Assembly (NCBI RefSeq): GCF_027921745.1
Contig: NC_079238.1
Location: 5,394,001-5,458,000, forward strand
Direction of reading: 5' to 3'
DNA from: Schizosaccharomyces osmophilus
Lineage: Eukaryota; Ascomycota; Schizosaccharomycetes; Schizosaccharomycetales; Schizosaccharomycetaceae
DNA length: 64,000 nt
In this document: piece after piece, positions 61,850-64,000 of the stretch
Numbering within the stretch: the stretch's first letter is position 1
How the letters are laid out: the number at the start of each line of letters is the position of its first letter
The notes under the pieces: generated by a model
Database searches by the model: none
What the model was told of the DNA's origin: nothing
The model's input: only the letters and a program-made list of their open reading frames with translations
Made by a program: the position numbers and the translations under genes

Positions 61850-62206
61850 GATTATTGATTTTCTTATGTCCTGCTAAAAGAACCTTCACTAAGCAAAAGA
61901 AGGGTGTTGGTATTGGGGAAAAATTTTTTTTAAAGGGTTCAGGTCGAGTACCAAAAGGATCCCCATGAGATCTGAATGATGATGGTGATAATGATGATAA
62001 ATTAAAGAGTGCTTTTTATTCTTTTGATATTAGAACTGGGAGATCGTTTTTAAAAATAAACAAAACGAATACCAAACGTCAGATATACTGAATAGTTGAT
62101 TTGAAATTTATTATTAGAACGGCAATGAGACAAGAATTATAAAAATTATATCAAATTGTATTTATAAAGTCAATGCATTTGCTGAGGGAATTTTGACGAA
62201 CTTGGT
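61850..62206. other. Short intergenic region
   Basis: A 357-bp promoter region of mtd1 and 3' flank of emc3, with a GATGATGGTGATAATGATGAT-type run near 61978. No gene is recognised. Confidence 0.55.
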
Positions 62207-63187
62207 TTAGAAGAATTGCTTCAAAATCCTTGATTCAACATCCTCTAATAGAGAATTCTTCCCGACGATTTGCACATTTTCGGATTCCAAACGCATCAGC
62301 TTGGCAATATCTTGTCCTGGCTGGATAGTTTGCGAAGTAGCAGCTGTTAGAGAAAACCCTGCCATTCCCATTTCATTTTCAGCATTGCTAGCCACTAAAA
62401 ATTAGACGTCAGTAAACTATGCACATAATACTTTATTCAACATACTGTTATTCTCTCCAAGTAATAATGCATAGACCGATTTTAACCCGAAGAGATTCAA
62501 AAAATACCATGATATAGAAGAAACCCATTGAATACTTAAATCTTGGGTAGCAACTCCAGACTGGAAAATCGATTTAAATTGGTAAGTAAGGGGGAAAGGG
62601 AGTTTTACTGTAATGTTAGAACTATCGTTGTTGAAGTAATCGCATATACTGCATAATGTAGAGACATACATATGATAAAGCCAGAAAAGAATTCATTAAT
62701 CCAGGTCATTATAATTGTTTGAGGAACCACCATTAACATATTTCCCTTCATAGATTCCATCAGATTTTCTAACGTCTTGTCGTCCATCATAGGATTCAGG
62801 TTTTTGGGCGCATTGGGATCGGCAGGCTTCAAGTATTTACCCGACCGTAAAGCGTCTACTAAAAAATCCTTTCTCTTCTCAATAGAATCGGGTAAAAGAA
62901 AACATGCATTGTTTCGAAAGGAAAATGCTCTTTGTAACAAGCGTCTAGAGAGTATTAATCACCGGACGAACTTAGGTTCATCTTCAACACACGTACTGTT
63001 CTCGAATTTCTTCTTTTGTTAGTCTTTTAGGAGAAGACTGTAACAGAATTGTGGCATTATGTCTCAAAACTCCAATCAAGATCATAACAAACATAATGGG
63101 TAAAAGAACCCAGTTTCGAAGAGCTAAACCGATTAATATAAAATAAAATGGGAAAAACGCACCTGGATCAAGCAGAAGCTGTTGCAT
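62207..63187 (-). CDS. emc3: ER membrane protein complex subunit 3, 5 exons
   Basis: A 258-residue three-helix membrane protein of the Oxa1 superfamily; with Emc6 it forms the insertase core of the EMC, which inserts tail-anchored and multipass proteins into the ER. Exons: 63187-63163, 63123-62997, 62944-62670, 62607-62446 and 62394-62207; all phases join. TM1 lies in LRNWVLLPIMFVMILIGVLR, joined across intron 1 to LLLDPA. The second exon ends TKEEIREQ, then RLLQRAFSFRNNACFLLPDS follows. The core block is MKGNMLMVVPQTIIMTWINEFFSGFII, joined to LKLPFPLTYQFKSIFQSGV and WVSSISWYFLNLFGLKSVYALLLG. Same length as I recall for S. pombe Emc3 (SPBC1711.03), which there lies beside the mat3 silent cassette. 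Confidence 0.95.
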
Positions 63188-63692
63188 TTTTCGACCAGAA
63201 TGAAACAAGTCTGTTTCGTGAAGTGAAATGAAATGAAAGTAACCAAAAACAATATGCCACTCTCTAGTAGAAAGTAATTCACAATATTCTAGGATTTTTC
63301 AAAGCAAATCTAAGTCTTTTATAAGAAAACAAAGGAAAACAAGCATTGTTTCAAGAGCCCTTTATAGATTTTTTCAAGAAACCTCTCACTAGATAGCAGG
63401 GCAAAAGCGACCGGCCGCACTCATTTTATGAGTATTATATGAAGGATATTTATTTCTTGATAATTTACATTATCTGGCTAACTTTCTATCCCATCCCATT
63501 ATAGAAGCCAGTATGGATTCCTTCCCACAGGTAAAGTTCAACTTCTTTCTCTCATAAACACAATGCAACGCGAGTTTTTATTGTTACGAACAAATAAGAA
63601 ACGAGTTTTGTTACAAACATTCTATATGTAGATGTGTTTTTTACATTTTCAGATTTTTTCTTAGCAGTTATATACTATTTTTCTTTCAGTTT
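63188..63692. other. Intergenic region, 0.5 kb
   Basis: AT-rich upstream region of emc3. In-frame short peptides near 63515 are not recognised. Nothing else seen before the tRNA pair. Confidence 0.5.
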
Positions 63693-63701
63693 GAACAAGA
63701 A

Positions 63702-63763
63702 AGTTGGTTGCTCGGGTGGTATTGTTCAATTAACTGTGAACGGTTCGAATCCTTGTATTCTCA
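63702..63763 (+). pseudogene. tRNA-Ser-like relic upstream of initiator tRNA-Met
   Basis: Contains a perfect B box GGTTCGAATCC (63742-63752) and an A-box-like TGCTCGGGTGG (63709-63719), the latter matching the D-arm start of fission yeast tRNA-Ser in 8 of 11 positions. The distance between boxes (33 bp) is too short for a tRNA-Ser with variable arm, and the acceptor arms do not pair. If the usual 11 nt after the B box are counted, the spacer to the next tRNA is exactly 7 nt, as in the S. pombe tRNA-Ser/initiator tRNA dimer genes (literature). Confidence 0.55.
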
Positions 63764-63770
63764 ATGAAAG

Positions 63771-63842
63771 TGCGCGGTAGGAGAGTGGAACTCCGACGGG
63801 CTCATAACCCGTAGGTCCCAGGATCGAAACCTGGCCGCGCAA
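63771..63842 (+). tRNA. Initiator tRNA-Met (CAT)
   Basis: A 72-nt cloverleaf. Acceptor arms TGCGCGG and CCGCGCA pair fully. The anticodon stem has the three G:C pairs of initiators (GGGCTCATAACCC) with anticodon CAT. The T loop reads ATCGAAA in place of TTCGANT, another initiator mark. A T-rich terminator follows. In S. pombe initiator genes are transcribed as dimers behind tRNA-Ser; here only a relic is upstream. Confidence 0.96.
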
Positions 63843-64000
63843 TTATTTTCTTTCTTTTTTTCGATAGCAGAGTCAGATGTTTCAGATACACCTTCGTTTC
63901 TGTCGCATTTTACTTTTCAGTGTCAAAGAAGTACACTTCGTAAAGGTTGCATCCAATCCCCAGTTTCTTTTTATTACCTTTTTGGCATTATAAGTTTCAA

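Noticed and set aside
1-64000. Search by eye for retrotransposon coding sequence, LTR pairs or CRISPR arrays
   Set aside because: No Gag/Pol-like frame, no clear LTR pair and no array was seen. The only candidate is the inverted-repeat-bounded segment at 53.8 kb.

Overview
The window is nuclear DNA of a fission yeast (genus Schizosaccharomyces). Genes are dense and on both strands. Introns are short, with GTATGT/GTAAGT donors and CTAAC-type branch sites. Protein lengths match S. pombe families closely where I can compare from memory (360-aa Tms1, 215-aa Sbp1, 320-aa Mtd1, 258-aa Emc3). The initiator tRNA-Met sits in the fission-yeast dimer position. Sequence divergence and gene order suggest a relative such as the S. 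octosporus/osmophilus/cryophilus group rather than S. pombe itself. The species call is inference, and all S. pombe gene names and orders are from memory.

Layout. Positions 1-12.6 kb: a truncated MFS transporter, a Pet8-like mitochondrial carrier, a Kes1/Osh4-type oxysterol-binding protein, mitoribosomal bL17m, ornithine acetyltransferase (ArgJ) and mitochondrial IF2, the same order as the S. pombe SPBC1271 block. Positions 14-16.4 kb: the low-affinity iron/zinc transporter Fet4, then tRNA-Arg(TCT) and tRNA-Gly(TCC). Positions 16.6-39 kb: a class III aminotransferase, an extended SDR reductase, Tms1 polyol dehydrogenase, an MDR oxidoreductase, RanBP1 (Sbp1), mannosyltransferase Omh4, J-protein Mug184, Asn-tRNA ligase Nrs1, Cdc50-like Mug89, peroxiredoxin Bcp1 and striatin Csc3. 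This is the SPBC1773 block with what looks like one inversion. Positions 39-47 kb: CENP-T (Cnp20), a Get5-like ubiquitin-fold protein and EH-domain Ede1 (SPBC800-like block).

Positions 48-55.3 kb form the accessory part: a Zn(II)2Cys6 regulator, a decayed saccharopine dehydrogenase pseudogene, a tandem pair of RTA1-family membrane proteins with matching upstream motifs, and a 474-bp segment bounded by 11-bp inverted repeats between the pair. Positions 56-63.2 kb: five genes on the minus strand (bL31m-like, uL4/Rpl4, Srp40-like, Mtd1, Emc3), matching the SPBC1711 block, which in S. pombe borders the mat3 silent cassette. The window ends with a tRNA-Ser-like relic 7 bp upstream of initiator tRNA-Met.

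Most genes are independent housekeeping units. Connected functions include mitochondrial translation (bL17m, IF2mt, bL31m-like), arginine and one-carbon metabolism (ArgJ, Mtd1), membrane lipid handling (Kes1-like, Cdc50-like, RTA1 pair) and secretion/endocytosis (Omh4, Get5, Emc3, Ede1). The most unusual signals are the 33-bp-arm hairpin near 8.6 kb, the RTA1/CCG-repeat island, the possible cassette exon in the oxysterol-binding gene, an 8-nt micro-exon, and the tRNA relic/initiator pair.
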